DNA of 64,000 bases from Paraburkholderia ginsengisoli NBRC 100965 (GCF_000739735.1 NZ_BBJF01000006.1:585518-649517), one strand, 5' to 3'; positions 1 to 9,182 are shown, counted from the stretch's first letter. Program-made: numbers and translations. The notes: generated from the letters alone by a model not told the origin.

Positions 1-41
1 GCACGCTTAACCGTCACCCCGCAATCATTTCAACACCAACC

Positions 42-587
42 TCACGCCGGCAACTTCGCCGCCGCCTCATCGACCTGCGTGCGCGTCACCGACAATTCGT
101 CGAGCCACGCGTCCGCATACACCGCACCGGTTTCGCGTTCGAGACGCGCGATCGTCACCGCGCAACGGTTCGCGTCCTTCAGCGTCGCGATGAACGACTT
201 CACCGATTGACCCGTCGTGAACGCGTCGAACAGCGGCACGCGGATATCGTCCGGCAGCGGACGCGTGGTCCACTGGTACGGCTTGCCGTTGAACGTGAAC
301 GACGGCGGCAGCACGCGCTCTTTCTTTGCGGCCGGAATCAGCCCGTAGGTGCGCGCGGCTTCGCCGATCTGCTCCGGCGAGAACAGCTCGTCCGGGCTGA
401 TGTCGAATTGCTTGATGAAGGTCTCGATGCTTTGCATCGCCGCGGCGCGGTCGTCACGACGCTTTTGCGCATGAGCGACGATGTCGCGCAGTTCGTCGGC
501 TTCTTCGGGCGTAATCGTGAAGCTCGACTGCTTCTGCTGGAGTTCGGAAAAACGCTGGAATTCGGAATCGGTCAGAAGTTTCGCCAT
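42..587 (-). CDS. Hypothetical protein, 181 aa
   Basis: I do not recognise this protein with certainty. It is soluble, with no signal peptide or membrane segment. The N-terminal half (about residues 1-70) is rich in Glu, Gln, Lys and Arg and probably forms a helical or coiled-coil segment; the phrase FDISPDELF near residue 61 is loosely reminiscent of H-NS-like proteins. A central Pro/aromatic segment (KPYQWTTRPLPDDIR) follows, then a second helical part. The ATG start at 587 is the first in-frame one. Coding is supported by the full open frame and strong third-position GC. It is a single gene, pointing away from the IclR gene. Function unknown; the H-NS resemblance is only a weak inference. 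Confidence 0.7.
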   Translation of the reverse strand: MAKLLTDSEFQRFSELQQKQSSFTITPEEADELRDIVAHAQKRRDDRAAAMQSIETFIKQFDISPDELFSPEQIGEAARTYGLIPAAKKERVLPPSFTFNGKPYQWTTRPLPDDIRVPLFDAFTTGQSVKSFIATLKDANRCAVTIARLERETGAVYADAWLDELSVTRTQVDEAAAKLPA

Positions 588-754
588 TGCTTATCGAGGG
601 GGCGCGCAGGGGCGAACCCATGCGGCGTAATTTGAAAGGGTCGCCATTCTAAACCATGTGCGCAGGCGGCCGATTTTCACCGGCGCACCACACGCAAGCG
701 CCCTTGCGCCCCGGCGCAATTCAACTCAATGCAGGCCAACGCACTCGAAACGAA

Positions 755-1543
755 TCACGCGGCGTTCTCATGAAACATCGACAGCGCCTGCACCGTTTCG
801 CGCAGCAACCCCGTTGCTGCTTCTAGCGTCGGCGCGACGTATTCGTCGATACGCCGTAGATACGGACAGGTCAGCACTGCGATTGCCTGGCCGGCCGGCC
901 CCTGGATCGGAAACGTCACGTCGGTCACGCCGAACGTCTGCTGGCTGTCCTTCTGCGAAAAACCCGCCGCGCGAATCCGCTCGCACGCGAGTTCCAGTTC
1001 GTCGCGATCGATCGTGACTTCGCCCTTCACCTTCGTATGCTCGGCGAGCATCTGCCGGCGCTGCTCGATGCTCTGAAACGCGAGCATCACGCGGCCCGAG
1101 CCGGTATCGATCAACCCGACCCGCGAACCGAGCCGCACCGACATGCCCCATGTGCCCGGCCCATCGACCTGCGCGATCACCAGCAGATTGCCGCGGTCGT
1201 ACACGACGAGGTGACACGACTGTTCGGCGGCGTCGGCGAAGCGCTGCATCAGCGGCAACGCTTCGGCGATCAACCGGTTCATCGGCGGATGACGATGCGC
1301 GAGCGCATACAGCTTCAGGCTCAACGAATAGCGGTCGCCGCCGGCCGAGCGCACCACGTACTGCCGCGCAACCAGGCGTTCGAGCATCCGGTACATCTCG
1401 CTCGCATTGCGCCCGAGCAGCTTGGTGATCTCGGCGCGCGTGAGCCCCTCTTTCTGCTCGGCGAGCAATTCGAGGATGTCGAGACCTTTGTCGAGCGCGG
1501 GGGCCCGGTAGCGGTCGGCGTCGTCTTTCTCTTCTGCGTCCAT
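755..1543 (-). CDS. IclR-family transcriptional regulator of the divergent sugar operon
   Basis: A 262-residue IclR-type repressor/activator. Residues about 14-75 form the winged helix-turn-helix (LTRAEITKLLGRNASEMYRM is typical of the family), and about 85-255 form the GAF-like effector-binding domain, with SGRVMLAF and FPIQGPAGQAIAVL stretches. I chose the ATG at 1543 because it gives the normal family length; in-frame ATGs at 1573 and 1585 are possible alternatives, and the longest open frame (to 1795) would run through the promoter. It is divergent from the transport and catabolic operon, so it very probably controls it, sensing a pathway sugar or sugar acid. A perfect palindrome between the two genes (1697-1716) is the likely operator. 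Confidence 0.93.
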   Translation of the reverse strand: MDAEEKDDADRYRAPALDKGLDILELLAEQKEGLTRAEITKLLGRNASEMYRMLERLVARQYVVRSAGGDRYSLSLKLYALAHRHPPMNRLIAEALPLMQRFADAAEQSCHLVVYDRGNLLVIAQVDGPGTWGMSVRLGSRVGLIDTGSGRVMLAFQSIEQRRQMLAEHTKVKGEVTIDRDELELACERIRAAGFSQKDSQQTFGVTDVTFPIQGPAGQAIAVLTCPYLRRIDEYVAPTLEAATGLLRETVQALSMFHENAA

Positions 1544-1665
1544 GGTCGGCGAGGTTCCGTGTGCAGTTCTCATTATCTGGCGCATGAATGTAAGTGCGTG
1601 GCGAATCTTGAGCAAGGCGGCGCGTGTCCAGGGAAAGTACGGACCCCCTCGCGACGGAGATTCCT

Positions 1666-1716
1666 TGACTTCGAAAAGTCCGTATATGAATAATACGTTC
1701 ATTGGTGAATGAACGC
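1666..1716 (+). promoter_or_regulatory. Promoter and IclR operator palindrome of the sugar operon
   Basis: A -35 box TTGACT (1666-1671) and an AT-rich -10 box AATAAT (1690-1695) are separated by 18 bases. Directly after the -10 lies a perfect inverted repeat, CGTTCATT-GGTG-AATGAACG (1697-1716), which would cover the transcription start. Such placement fits repression by the divergently encoded IclR protein. The assignment of this site to that regulator is inference from position. Confidence 0.72.
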
Positions 1717-1821
1717 ACACCAATGCCCGATAAGAAAATCGATAAGAAAGCGCAGGACGAAGTGCCGGCATCCATGACCGGTTCACGCAGTTCAATCAAA
1801 CGCATAGCAGGAGACAACCCC

Positions 1822-2874
1822 ATGTCGTCGTTCGTCAAACGGCCGTCCGCGGCCCACCGTCTGTTCCGTTGTTCCCTCTTCACTGTCGCGGCCGCCGCGT
1901 GCGTCGCCGGCCTCGCCGCGAGCAGCGCCGCGCAAGCCGCCGACGCCGGCAAGATCGGCCTCGGCCTGCCGCTGCTCACGTCGCCGTTCTGGCAGTCGTA
2001 CAACAACTACCTGCCCAAGTACGCGAAGGACATGGGCCTCGACATCCTCGCGCCGGTCAATTCGAATGGCGATCCGGCCCAGCAGATCACCGACATGAAC
2101 AACCTGCTGAACCTCGGTTCGAAGGGCATCGTGGTCGGCCCGCTGGATTCGGCGGCGATCAGCCGCGCGCTCGACGCCGCCGCGGCCCGCAACGTGCCGG
2201 TGGTCGCCGTCGACGTCGCGCCGACGCAGGGCAAGGTCGCGATGGTCGTGCGCGCCGACAATCATGCGTACGGCGAGAAGGCGTGCAAATACATCGGCGA
2301 ACACGTGAAGTCGGGCAAGGTCGTGCAGATCATGGGCGACCTCGCGTCGGTCAACGGACGCGACCGCTCGGAGGCATTCCGCGCGTGTCTGAAGGGCTAT
2401 CCGGGGTTGTCGCTGCTCGAAATTCCGGCGGCCTGGAAGGGCGACGTCGCGGCCACCGCGCTCGACAGCCTGCTCACTGCAGACCCCGATGTGAAGGCGA
2501 TCTACATGCAGGCGGGCGGCGTCTATCTGTCGCCGACGCTGCAAACCTTGCGTCGCAAGCAGATGCTGTTTCCCGCCGGTAACGCGAAGCACGTCGTGAT
2601 CGTGAGCAACGATGGCATTCCGCAGGAGTTCGAAGCGATTCGCCGTGGCGAGATCGACGCGACCATCTCGCAGCCCGCCGATTCGTACGCGAAATACGGC
2701 CTGTTCTACATCAAGGCCGCGTTGGCCGGGCAAACCTTCAAGCCGGGCCCGACCGATCACGGCAGCAACATCATCCAGCTCGCGCCCGGCGTGCTTGAAG
2801 ACCAGCTGCCCGCGCCGCTCGTGACCAAGTCCAATGTCGACGACAAAGCGCTCTGGGGCAATACGGTCAAATGA
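1822..2874 (+). CDS. Sugar ABC transporter periplasmic substrate-binding protein
   Basis: A 350-residue periplasmic-binding protein of the ribose/galactose type (Peripla_BP_4). Residues 1-39 form a Sec signal peptide with a hydrophobic core (FTVAAAACVAGLAASSAAQA, cut after AQA). The mature part starts with an IGLGLPLLTSPFW strand and contains the GIVVGPLDS and VSNDGIPQEFEAIRRG stretches typical of the family. The start at 1822 is preceded by AGGAGA (1808-1813); a longer frame from 1702 would start inside the operator and is rejected. Its stop overlaps the ATPase start by four bases (ATGA). It delivers the sugar, inferred from the downstream enzymes to be L-fucose or a related 6-deoxyhexose, to the membrane complex. 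Confidence 0.92.
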   Translation: MSSFVKRPSAAHRLFRCSLFTVAAAACVAGLAASSAAQAADAGKIGLGLPLLTSPFWQSYNNYLPKYAKDMGLDILAPVNSNGDPAQQITDMNNLLNLGSKGIVVGPLDSAAISRALDAAAARNVPVVAVDVAPTQGKVAMVVRADNHAYGEKACKYIGEHVKSGKVVQIMGDLASVNGRDRSEAFRACLKGYPGLSLLEIPAAWKGDVAATALDSLLTADPDVKAIYMQAGGVYLSPTLQTLRRKQMLFPAGNAKHVVIVSNDGIPQEFEAIRRGEIDATISQPADSYAKYGLFYIKAALAGQTFKPGPTDHGSNIIQLAPGVLEDQLPAPLVTKSNVDDKALWGNTVK

Positions 2875-4415
2875 GCAGCCAAATGAGCGGCCAATTGAGC
2901 GCACCGACGCCATCCGTGCCGGTCGTCGAAGCGTTTGAAGTCACCAAACGCTTCGGCTCGACGGCCGCGCTGAAAGACGTGAGCATCCGCGTGATGCCCG
3001 GCGAGTCGCATGCGCTCGTCGGGCGCAACGGGGCGGGCAAGTCGACGCTGGTGTCGATTCTCACCGGCCTGCGCAAGCCCGACACCGGCGAGGTGCGCTT
3101 CGGCGGCGTGAGCGCGCCGTCGATCGCGGATCGCGACGCGTGGCGCGAGCGCGTCGCGTGCGTCTATCAGCATTCGACGATCATCCGCGACCTGAGCGTC
3201 GCGGAGAATCTGTTCATCAACCGGCAGCCTGTGCGCGGCGGCATGATCGACTGGCAGACGATGCGCCGCGACGCGCGCGAGCTGCTCGATCACTGGAAGA
3301 TCGACGTGCGCGAAGACGCGCGCGCCGGCGACCTGAGCGTGGAAGCGCGGCAACTGGTGGAGATCGCGCGGGCGCTGTCGTACGGCGCGCGCTTCATCAT
3401 CCTCGACGAGCCGACCGCGCAACTCGACGGCGACGAGATCAAGCGCCTGTTCAGGCGCATCAGCGAGTTGCAGCGCGAAGGCGTGACCTTCCTGTTCATC
3501 TCGCATCATCTTCAGGAGGTCTACGAAATTTGCCAGGCGGTGACGGTGTTGCGCGACGCGCGGCATATCGTCAGCGCGCCGGTGTCCGCGTTGCCGCGCG
3601 AGCAGTTGATCGAAGCGATGACCGGCGAGCGCGGCGGCCTGAACGTCGCCGATGCGGCGGCGCGCGCCGCGCTGCCCGCCGATACGGCAATCGCACTGCG
3701 CGTCGACGAACTGGCCGGCTCCGATTACGAAGGTGTGTCGTTCACCGTCAGGCGCGGAGAAGTGGTCGGCCTGACCGGCGCAACGAGCAGCGGGCGCACG
3801 AGCGTCGCCGAAGCGATCGCCGGTTTGCGCACGGTCAAGCGCGGCACGGTCAGCGTCGACGGCAATGCGTTGCCACCCGGCGACGTGCCCGCCGCGTTGG
3901 CGCACGGCATCGGCTGCGTGCCGAAGGACCGGCATCACGAAGGCCTCGTGCTCACGCAATCGATCGCGGAAAACGCGTCGATGACGATCGCGCGCGTGCT
4001 CGGCAAGTTCGGCATCGCGCCGCCCGCGAAGAAGCACGCGTTCGGCCAGAAGATGATCGACGCGCTCGGCATCGTCGCGCAGGGCCCCGAGCATGTCGTG
4101 TCGGGACTGTCGGGCGGCAATCAGCAGAAGGTGGTGATGGCGCGCGCGCTCGCCACCGATCCCAACGTGCTCGTACTGATCGACCCCACTGCGGGCGTCG
4201 ATGTGAAATCGAAAGAAGCGTTGCTCTCCGTCGTGGATCGCGTGCGCGAAGAGGGCAAGGCCGTGCTGGTCGTGTCCGGCGAACTCGACGATCTGCGTAC
4301 CTGTGACCGCGTGCTGGTCATGTTCCGTGGCCGTGTCGCGGCCGAATTTCCCGCGGGTTGGCAGGACCACGACCTGATCGCATCCGTTGAAGGAGTCAGT
4401 CTCCATGAAGAATAG
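2871..4415 (+). CDS. Sugar ABC transporter ATPase, two fused ABC domains
   Basis: A 514-residue duplicated ATPase of the RbsA/XylG/MglA type. The first domain has an intact Walker A (GRNGAGKST, residues 51-59) and Walker B followed by LDEPTAQLD, but a degenerate signature (LSVEARQ). The second domain has a degenerate Walker A (GATSSGRTS, near residue 300) and a good signature (LSGGNQQK, near 413). This asymmetric pattern is normal for carbohydrate uptake CUT2 ATPases. Translation is coupled to the binding-protein gene by ATGA overlap, and the permease gene begins inside its last codons. It powers sugar import on the inner face of the cytoplasmic membrane. Confidence 0.95.
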   Translation: MSSQMSGQLSAPTPSVPVVEAFEVTKRFGSTAALKDVSIRVMPGESHALVGRNGAGKSTLVSILTGLRKPDTGEVRFGGVSAPSIADRDAWRERVACVYQHSTIIRDLSVAENLFINRQPVRGGMIDWQTMRRDARELLDHWKIDVREDARAGDLSVEARQLVEIARALSYGARFIILDEPTAQLDGDEIKRLFRRISELQREGVTFLFISHHLQEVYEICQAVTVLRDARHIVSAPVSALPREQLIEAMTGERGGLNVADAAARAALPADTAIALRVDELAGSDYEGVSFTVRRGEVVGLTGATSSGRTSVAEAIAGLRTVKRGTVSVDGNALPPGDVPAALAHGIGCVPKDRHHEGLVLTQSIAENASMTIARVLGKFGIAPPAKKHAFGQKMIDALGIVAQGPEHVVSGLSGGNQQKVVMARALATDPNVLVLIDPTAGVDVKSKEALLSVVDRVREEGKAVLVVSGELDDLRTCDRVLVMFRGRVAAEFPAGWQDHDLIASVEGVSLHEE

Positions 4416-5460
4416 TGTGCCCAGTCCCGCGTTTAGCGCGGCGCAAGGCCAGGCTCAACCGCAGCCTTCCGCATCGGTGTCGCGCGGCAAGCGTGCGCGC
4501 TCCGAACTCGCGCGCCTGCGTGAACTGGCGTTGCTGCCCGCGCTCGCATTGCTGATCGTGATCGGCGCATTTGTCAGCCCGAGTTTTCTGACGAAGGCCA
4601 ATCTGATCAGCGTGCTCGGCGCATCGGCGGCGCTCGCGCTCGTCGTGCTCGCCGAATCGCTGATCGTGCTGACCGGCAAGTTCGATCTGTCGCTCGAATC
4701 GACGGTCGGCATCGCGCCCGCCGTGGGCGCGATGCTGGTGATGCCGGCGGCGTCCGCGGGCTTCGGCACGCAATGGCCGACGGCGCTCGGCCTCATCGCG
4801 ATTGTCGCGGTGGGCGCGCTGATCGGTTTGATCAACGGCTTCCTGGTGGTGCGTCTGCGGCTGAACGCGTTCATCGTCACGCTGGCCATGCTGATCGTGC
4901 TGCGCGGCATGCTGGTCGGTGCGACCAAGGGTGGCACGCTGTTCGATATGCCGCCGTCGTTCTTCACGCTCGCCACCACCATCGTGCTCGGCCTGCCGTT
5001 GTCGGTGTGGCTCGCGGCGGCGGCGTTCGCGATCGCCGCGTTTGTGCTGCGCTATCACCGGCTGGGCCGCGCGTTGTATGCGATCGGCGGCAATCCGGAA
5101 GCGGCGCGCGCGGCGGGCATTCGCGTCGAGCGCATCACGTGGGGCGTGTTCGTGCTCGGCAGCATTCTGGCTTCGCTTGGCGGTTTGATCGTGACCGGCT
5201 ACGTCGGCGCGATCAACGCGAATCAGGGCAACGGGATGATCTTCACGGTGTTCGCGGCGGCGGTGATTGGCGGTATTTCGCTCGACGGCGGCAAGGGCAC
5301 GATGCTCGGCGCGCTGTCCGGCGTGCTGCTGCTCGGCGTCGTGCAGAACCTGTTGACGCTCGCGCAGGTGCCGTCGTTCTGGATTCAGGCGATCTACGGC
5401 GCGATCATTCTCGGCTCGCTGATGGTGGCGCGCCTCGCGAGCGGCGAAGGCCAGAACTGA
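4405..5460 (+). CDS. Sugar ABC transporter permease (RbsC-like)
   Basis: A 351-residue inner-membrane permease of the BPD_transp_2 family. A cytoplasmic N-terminus of about 45 residues is followed by 8-10 hydrophobic helices; the family signature YAIGGNPEAARAAGIRV lies near residue 225 and GGISLDGGKGTMLGA near 290. The ATG at 4405 has AGGAG at 4391-4395 and overlaps the ATPase gene by 11 bases; an upstream in-frame ATG at 4387 is less well placed. With the preceding two genes it makes a complete CUT2 importer. Substrate is inferred from the operon, not from the permease itself. Confidence 0.93.
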   Translation: MKNSVPSPAFSAAQGQAQPQPSASVSRGKRARSELARLRELALLPALALLIVIGAFVSPSFLTKANLISVLGASAALALVVLAESLIVLTGKFDLSLESTVGIAPAVGAMLVMPAASAGFGTQWPTALGLIAIVAVGALIGLINGFLVVRLRLNAFIVTLAMLIVLRGMLVGATKGGTLFDMPPSFFTLATTIVLGLPLSVWLAAAAFAIAAFVLRYHRLGRALYAIGGNPEAARAAGIRVERITWGVFVLGSILASLGGLIVTGYVGAINANQGNGMIFTVFAAAVIGGISLDGGKGTMLGALSGVLLLGVVQNLLTLAQVPSFWIQAIYGAIILGSLMVARLASGEGQN

Positions 5461-5506
5461 GCCCAGCCCGCATCCACGCCTCATACGCAAGCACCGGAGA
5501 TCTCAT

Positions 5507-5833
5507 TTGACCAGCCGTCCATTGCCAACCGATCCGCGTCTGATCCTGCTCAGCCCCGCCGACAACTGCCTGATCGCGGCGGCGCGGCTCGATGCGGGCA
5601 CACAGGTCGACATCGAAGGGGAGCGCGTCACGCTGACCCGCACCATCGAGCTGGGTCACAAGGTGGCGCGCCACGAACTCGCGAAGGACGACAAGGTGCT
5701 GCGCTACGGCGCGGTGATCGGCCACGTGACCGAAGGGGTGGCGCGCGGCGCGCATCTGCATACGCACAACCTCGAAAGCGACTACTTGCCGACCTATACG
5801 CACGACGCGGGTCACGAGTTCGTCCACCACTGA
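5507..5833 (+). CDS. UxaA-family dehydratase small subunit (SAF domain)
   Basis: A 108-residue protein that corresponds to the N-terminal SAF domain of altronate/galactarate dehydratases (UxaA family). The end carries HLHTHNLES, the hallmark of this domain. The start is TTG at 5507, preceded by CCGGAGA (5494-5500). The next gene encodes the large C-terminal domain, so the enzyme is split into two polypeptides. In this operon the pair is the best candidate for the L-fuconate (6-deoxy-aldonate) dehydratase that yields 2-keto-3-deoxy-L-fuconate; altronate or another aldonate is possible. The family assignment is strong, the substrate inferred. Confidence 0.85.
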   Translation: MTSRPLPTDPRLILLSPADNCLIAAARLDAGTQVDIEGERVTLTRTIELGHKVARHELAKDDKVLRYGAVIGHVTEGVARGAHLHTHNLESDYLPTYTHDAGHEFVHH

Positions 5834-5883
5834 TACGCGCACCCTCACGCGGCTTTTCGCGCCGCTGAACCGCTGGAACGATC

Positions 5884-7197
5884 ATGACTGACATTTCCGT
5901 AGCAACCGCCGCGCAGCAACCGATGCTGCAAGGTTATCTGCGCAGCGACGGCCGCAAGGGCATCCGCAACGTGGTCGCGGTCGCCTATCTGGTCGAGTGC
6001 GCGCATCACGTGGCGCGCGAGATCGTCACGCAATTTCGCGAGCCGCTCGACGCGTTCGACGACCCTTCCGCGGAGCGCGAGCCGCCCGTTCATCTGATCG
6101 GCTTTCCCGGCTGCTATCCGAACGGCTACGCGGAGAAGATGCTGGAGCGGCTCACCACGCATCCGAACGTTGGCGCGGTGCTGTTCGTGTCGCTCGGTTG
6201 CGAGAGCATGAACAAGCACTATCTGGTGGACGTGGTGCGTGCGAGCGGCCGTCCCGTCGAAGTCCTGACGATCCAGGAAAAGGGCGGCACGCGCAGCACG
6301 ATTCAATACGGCGTCGACTGGATTCGTGGCGCGCGCGCGCAGCTCGCCGCGCAACAGAAAGTGCCGATGGCGTTGAGCGAACTGGTGATCGGCACGATTT
6401 GCGGCGGCTCGGACGGCACCAGTGGCATCACCGCGAACCCGGCGGTGGGTCGCGCGTTCGATCATCTGATCGATGCGGGCGCCACCTGCATCTTCGAGGA
6501 AACCGGCGAACTGGTGGGCTGCGAGTACCACATGAAGACGCGCGCGGCGCGGCCGGAACTGGGCGAAGCGATCGTCGCGTGTGTCGCGAAGGCGGCGCGT
6601 TACTACTCGATCCTCGGACACGGCAGCTTCGCGGTCGGCAACGCGGACGGTGGCCTCACCACGCAGGAAGAGAAATCGCTCGGCGCGTATGCGAAGAGCG
6701 GCGCGTCGCCGATCGTCGGCATCATCAAACCCGGCGACGTTCCGCCGACCGGCGGCCTCTATCTGCTCGACGTGGTGCCGGACGGCGAGCCGCGCTTCGG
6801 CTTTCCGAACATCAGCGACAACGCGGAGATCGGCGAGCTGATCGCGTGCGGCGCGCACGTGATCCTGTTCACGACCGGACGCGGCTCGGTGGTTGGGTCG
6901 GCGATCTCGCCGGTGATCAAGGTGTGCGCGAACCCGTCGACGTATCGCAATCTTTCCGGCGATATGGACGTGGATGCGGGGCGTATTCTGGAAGGCCGCG
7001 GCACGCTCGACGAAGTGGGCCGCGAGGTGTTCGAGCAAACGGTCGCGGTAGCGCGAGGCACGGCGTCGAAATCGGAAACTCTCGGGCATCAGGAGTTTAT
7101 TCTGACTTACAAGACGTTCGACCCGGTCGGCCCTGCGTGTTTGCCGTCGAGCGGGGCGCGGCCCGCGCAACGGGTGGTTGCGATCGAGCCGCATTGA
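5884..7197 (+). CDS. UxaA-family dehydratase large subunit
   Basis: A 437-residue protein matching the catalytic C-terminal part of UxaA/GarD dehydratases. It opens with the family phrase GYLRSDGRKGIRN (residues about 18-30). Conserved cysteines occur in FPGCYPNGYAEKM, VSLGCESMN, GTICGGSDGTSG and GCEYHMK; such residues bind the metal or Fe-S centre in this family. It sits 50 bases after the SAF-domain gene and probably works with it as a heteromeric dehydratase. The pathway role, removing water from a sugar acid to give the 2-keto-3-deoxy acid, follows from the family; L-fuconate as the substrate is inferred from the neighbours. Confidence 0.88.
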   Translation: MTDISVATAAQQPMLQGYLRSDGRKGIRNVVAVAYLVECAHHVAREIVTQFREPLDAFDDPSAEREPPVHLIGFPGCYPNGYAEKMLERLTTHPNVGAVLFVSLGCESMNKHYLVDVVRASGRPVEVLTIQEKGGTRSTIQYGVDWIRGARAQLAAQQKVPMALSELVIGTICGGSDGTSGITANPAVGRAFDHLIDAGATCIFEETGELVGCEYHMKTRAARPELGEAIVACVAKAARYYSILGHGSFAVGNADGGLTTQEEKSLGAYAKSGASPIVGIIKPGDVPPTGGLYLLDVVPDGEPRFGFPNISDNAEIGELIACGAHVILFTTGRGSVVGSAISPVIKVCANPSTYRNLSGDMDVDAGRILEGRGTLDEVGREVFEQTVAVARGTASKSETLGHQEFILTYKTFDPVGPACLPSSGARPAQRVVAIEPH

Positions 7198-7303
7198 GCG
7201 AGTGCGGCGGGATCTGGGCGCTCATATCCGGCAGATTGCCGGCGCGCTGCGCAAATCCCGTCCGTACATGGTAAAAACACAAGAAATATTGGAGACGTGC
7301 TCA

Positions 7304-8344
7304 ATGACGGCAGCGATCGCATCGAAGATCGGCCAACGGCGCCGTATCGGCCGCGGCACATTGCAGGTGAGCGGATTGGGTCTCGGCACGGCGCCGCTCG
7401 GCGGCCTGTACCGCGACCTGTCGGACGAGGAGGCCCACGCGACCATCGCCGCCGCGTGGGACGCGGGCGTGCGCTACTTCGACACCGCGCCGCACTACGG
7501 CAACACGAAGGCCGAGCATCGTCTCGGCGACGCGCTGCGCCGCTATCCGCGCAGCGACTACGTGCTGTCCACCAAGGTAGGCCGCCGCTTCGTGCCGCGC
7601 ACCACGCCGTTCGACGACCGCGAAGGCTGGCAAAACCCGTTGCCCTTCGAAGCGATCTACGACTACACGCACGACGGCATCATGCGCTCGTTCGAAGACA
7701 GCCAGCAGCGCATGGGCATCGTCGAGATCGACATTCTGCTGGTCCACGACATTGGCCGCGTCACGCACGGCGACCAGCATCCTCACTATTGGCGGCAACT
7801 GACCGAAGGCGGCGGCTTTCGCGCACTCGACGCGCTGCGCTCGTCGGGCGCGATCAAGGCGGTCGGCCTCGGCGTCAACGAAGGCGCGGTCATCCTCGAC
7901 GCGATGACCGAGTTCGATATCGATTGCGCGTTGCTCGCGGGCCGTTATACGCTCCTCGAACAGACCACCCTCGACGACCTGCTGCCCGCCTGCGAAGCGC
8001 GCGGCGTCAGCATCCTGTTAGGCGGCGCGTTCAACTCGGGCATTCTGGCGCGCGGCGTGTCGGGCGATCTGAAATTCAATTACGGCGACGCGCCACCCGA
8101 AGTGATCGAGCGCGTCGCGCGGCTGGAGGCGGTGTGTCGCGCGCATGGCGTGCCGCTCGCCGCCGCCGCGTTGCAGTTTCCGTATGCGCATCCGGCGGTC
8201 GCCACCGTGCTGACCGGCGCGCGCAGTGCCGACGAATTGCGCGAGAACGTCGCGTCGTTCGAGCAGCCGATCCCCGCGGCCTTGTGGTCCGCGTTGCGCG
8301 ACGAAGGCTTGCTCGATGCGCGCGCGCCTGCGCCAGAGGATTGA
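7304..8344 (+). CDS. Aldo/keto reductase, candidate L-fucose dehydrogenase
   Basis: A 346-residue NAD(P)-dependent aldo/keto reductase with a TIM-barrel fold. The catalytic tetrad is visible: Asp and Tyr in FDTAPHYG (near residue 60), Lys in STKVGRR (near 88) and His in VHDIGR (near 148). It resembles D-threo-aldose/L-fucose 1-dehydrogenases, which oxidise the sugar at C1 to the lactone. The ATG at 7304 has GGAGA at 7291-7295; an in-frame ATG at 7268 is less likely. The following gene encodes a lactonase that would take its product, which supports the call. Other aldoses such as L-galactose or D-arabinose may also be substrates. Confidence 0.88.
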   Translation: MTAAIASKIGQRRRIGRGTLQVSGLGLGTAPLGGLYRDLSDEEAHATIAAAWDAGVRYFDTAPHYGNTKAEHRLGDALRRYPRSDYVLSTKVGRRFVPRTTPFDDREGWQNPLPFEAIYDYTHDGIMRSFEDSQQRMGIVEIDILLVHDIGRVTHGDQHPHYWRQLTEGGGFRALDALRSSGAIKAVGLGVNEGAVILDAMTEFDIDCALLAGRYTLLEQTTLDDLLPACEARGVSILLGGAFNSGILARGVSGDLKFNYGDAPPEVIERVARLEAVCRAHGVPLAAAALQFPYAHPAVATVLTGARSADELRENVASFEQPIPAALWSALRDEGLLDARAPAPED

Positions 8345-8351
8345 TCCGACG

Positions 8352-9182
8352 ATGTTGATCGACGCTCACCAGCATTACTGGGACCCCGCGCGAGGCGACT
8401 ACGAGTGGCTCACGCCGGAGCTGAAAATCCTGTACCGCCCGTTCGGCCCCGCGGATCTCGCGCCGTTGCGCGAGCGAGCGGGCATCGAACGAACGGTGGT
8501 CGTGCAGGCCGCGCCGACCCTCGACGAAACGCGCTATCTGCTCGACCTCGCGCGTAATGAGCCGTCGATCGCGGGCGTGGTCGGCTGGGTGCCGTTGCTG
8601 TTGCCGAATGCGCCTGACTTGATCGAAGCGCTCGCGCGCGAGCCGAAGTTCAAGGGCGTGCGGCCGATGCTGCAGGACCTGCCCGACCACGGCTGGATCG
8701 CGAACCCCGATCTCGCACCGGCGATCGAAGCACTGATCGCGCATGACCTCGCGTTCGACGCGCTGATCTATGCGCGTCACGTCGAATATGTCGAAATCTT
8801 CGCGAAGCGTTTTCCGGCGCTGCGCATTGTCGTCGATCATGGCGCGAAACCGCCGATCCGCTATGGCCAGGCCGGCTTCCAGGTGTGGAAGGACGCGATC
8901 ACGCGGCTCGCGAGCCTGCCGCAAATTCACTGCAAGCTCTCCGGGCTAGCCACCGAGGCGTCGCCCGGTTGGACCGAAGATACGCTGCGGCCTTACGTCG
9001 ACCATCTGCTGACGTCGTTCGGTCCGGCGCGCTTGATGTGGGGCAGCGACTGGCCGGTGCTCGATCTGAACGGCGATTATCTGCTCTGGCATTCGGTCGC
9101 GACCACCTTGCTCGCGTCGTTGAGCGACGCCGAGCGGGCGGCGGTGTTCGGCGAGAACGCCGCCGCGTTTTACCGCCTTTGA
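8352..9182 (+). CDS. COG3618 amidohydrolase, candidate L-fuconolactonase
   Basis: A 276-residue member of the amidohydrolase superfamily, COG3618 branch. The first-strand motif DAHQHYWDP lies at residues 4-12 and the last-strand metal/catalytic Asp in WGSDWPVLD near 230. Members of this branch from Burkholderia are known sugar lactonases acting on L-fuconolactone. The gene starts 7 bases after the aldo/keto reductase stop, so it is tightly coupled to the enzyme that would make the lactone. It would hydrolyse the lactone to the aldonate in the cytoplasm. Substrate is inferred from operon and family. Confidence 0.88.
   Translation: MLIDAHQHYWDPARGDYEWLTPELKILYRPFGPADLAPLRERAGIERTVVVQAAPTLDETRYLLDLARNEPSIAGVVGWVPLLLPNAPDLIEALAREPKFKGVRPMLQDLPDHGWIANPDLAPAIEALIAHDLAFDALIYARHVEYVEIFAKRFPALRIVVDHGAKPPIRYGQAGFQVWKDAITRLASLPQIHCKLSGLATEASPGWTEDTLRPYVDHLLTSFGPARLMWGSDWPVLDLNGDYLLWHSVATTLLASLSDAERAAVFGENAAAFYRL

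Noticed and set aside
1702..1821. Longer start for the sugar-binding protein
   Set aside because: It begins inside the operator and would bury the signal peptide; the ATG at 1822 with AGGAGA is clearly better.
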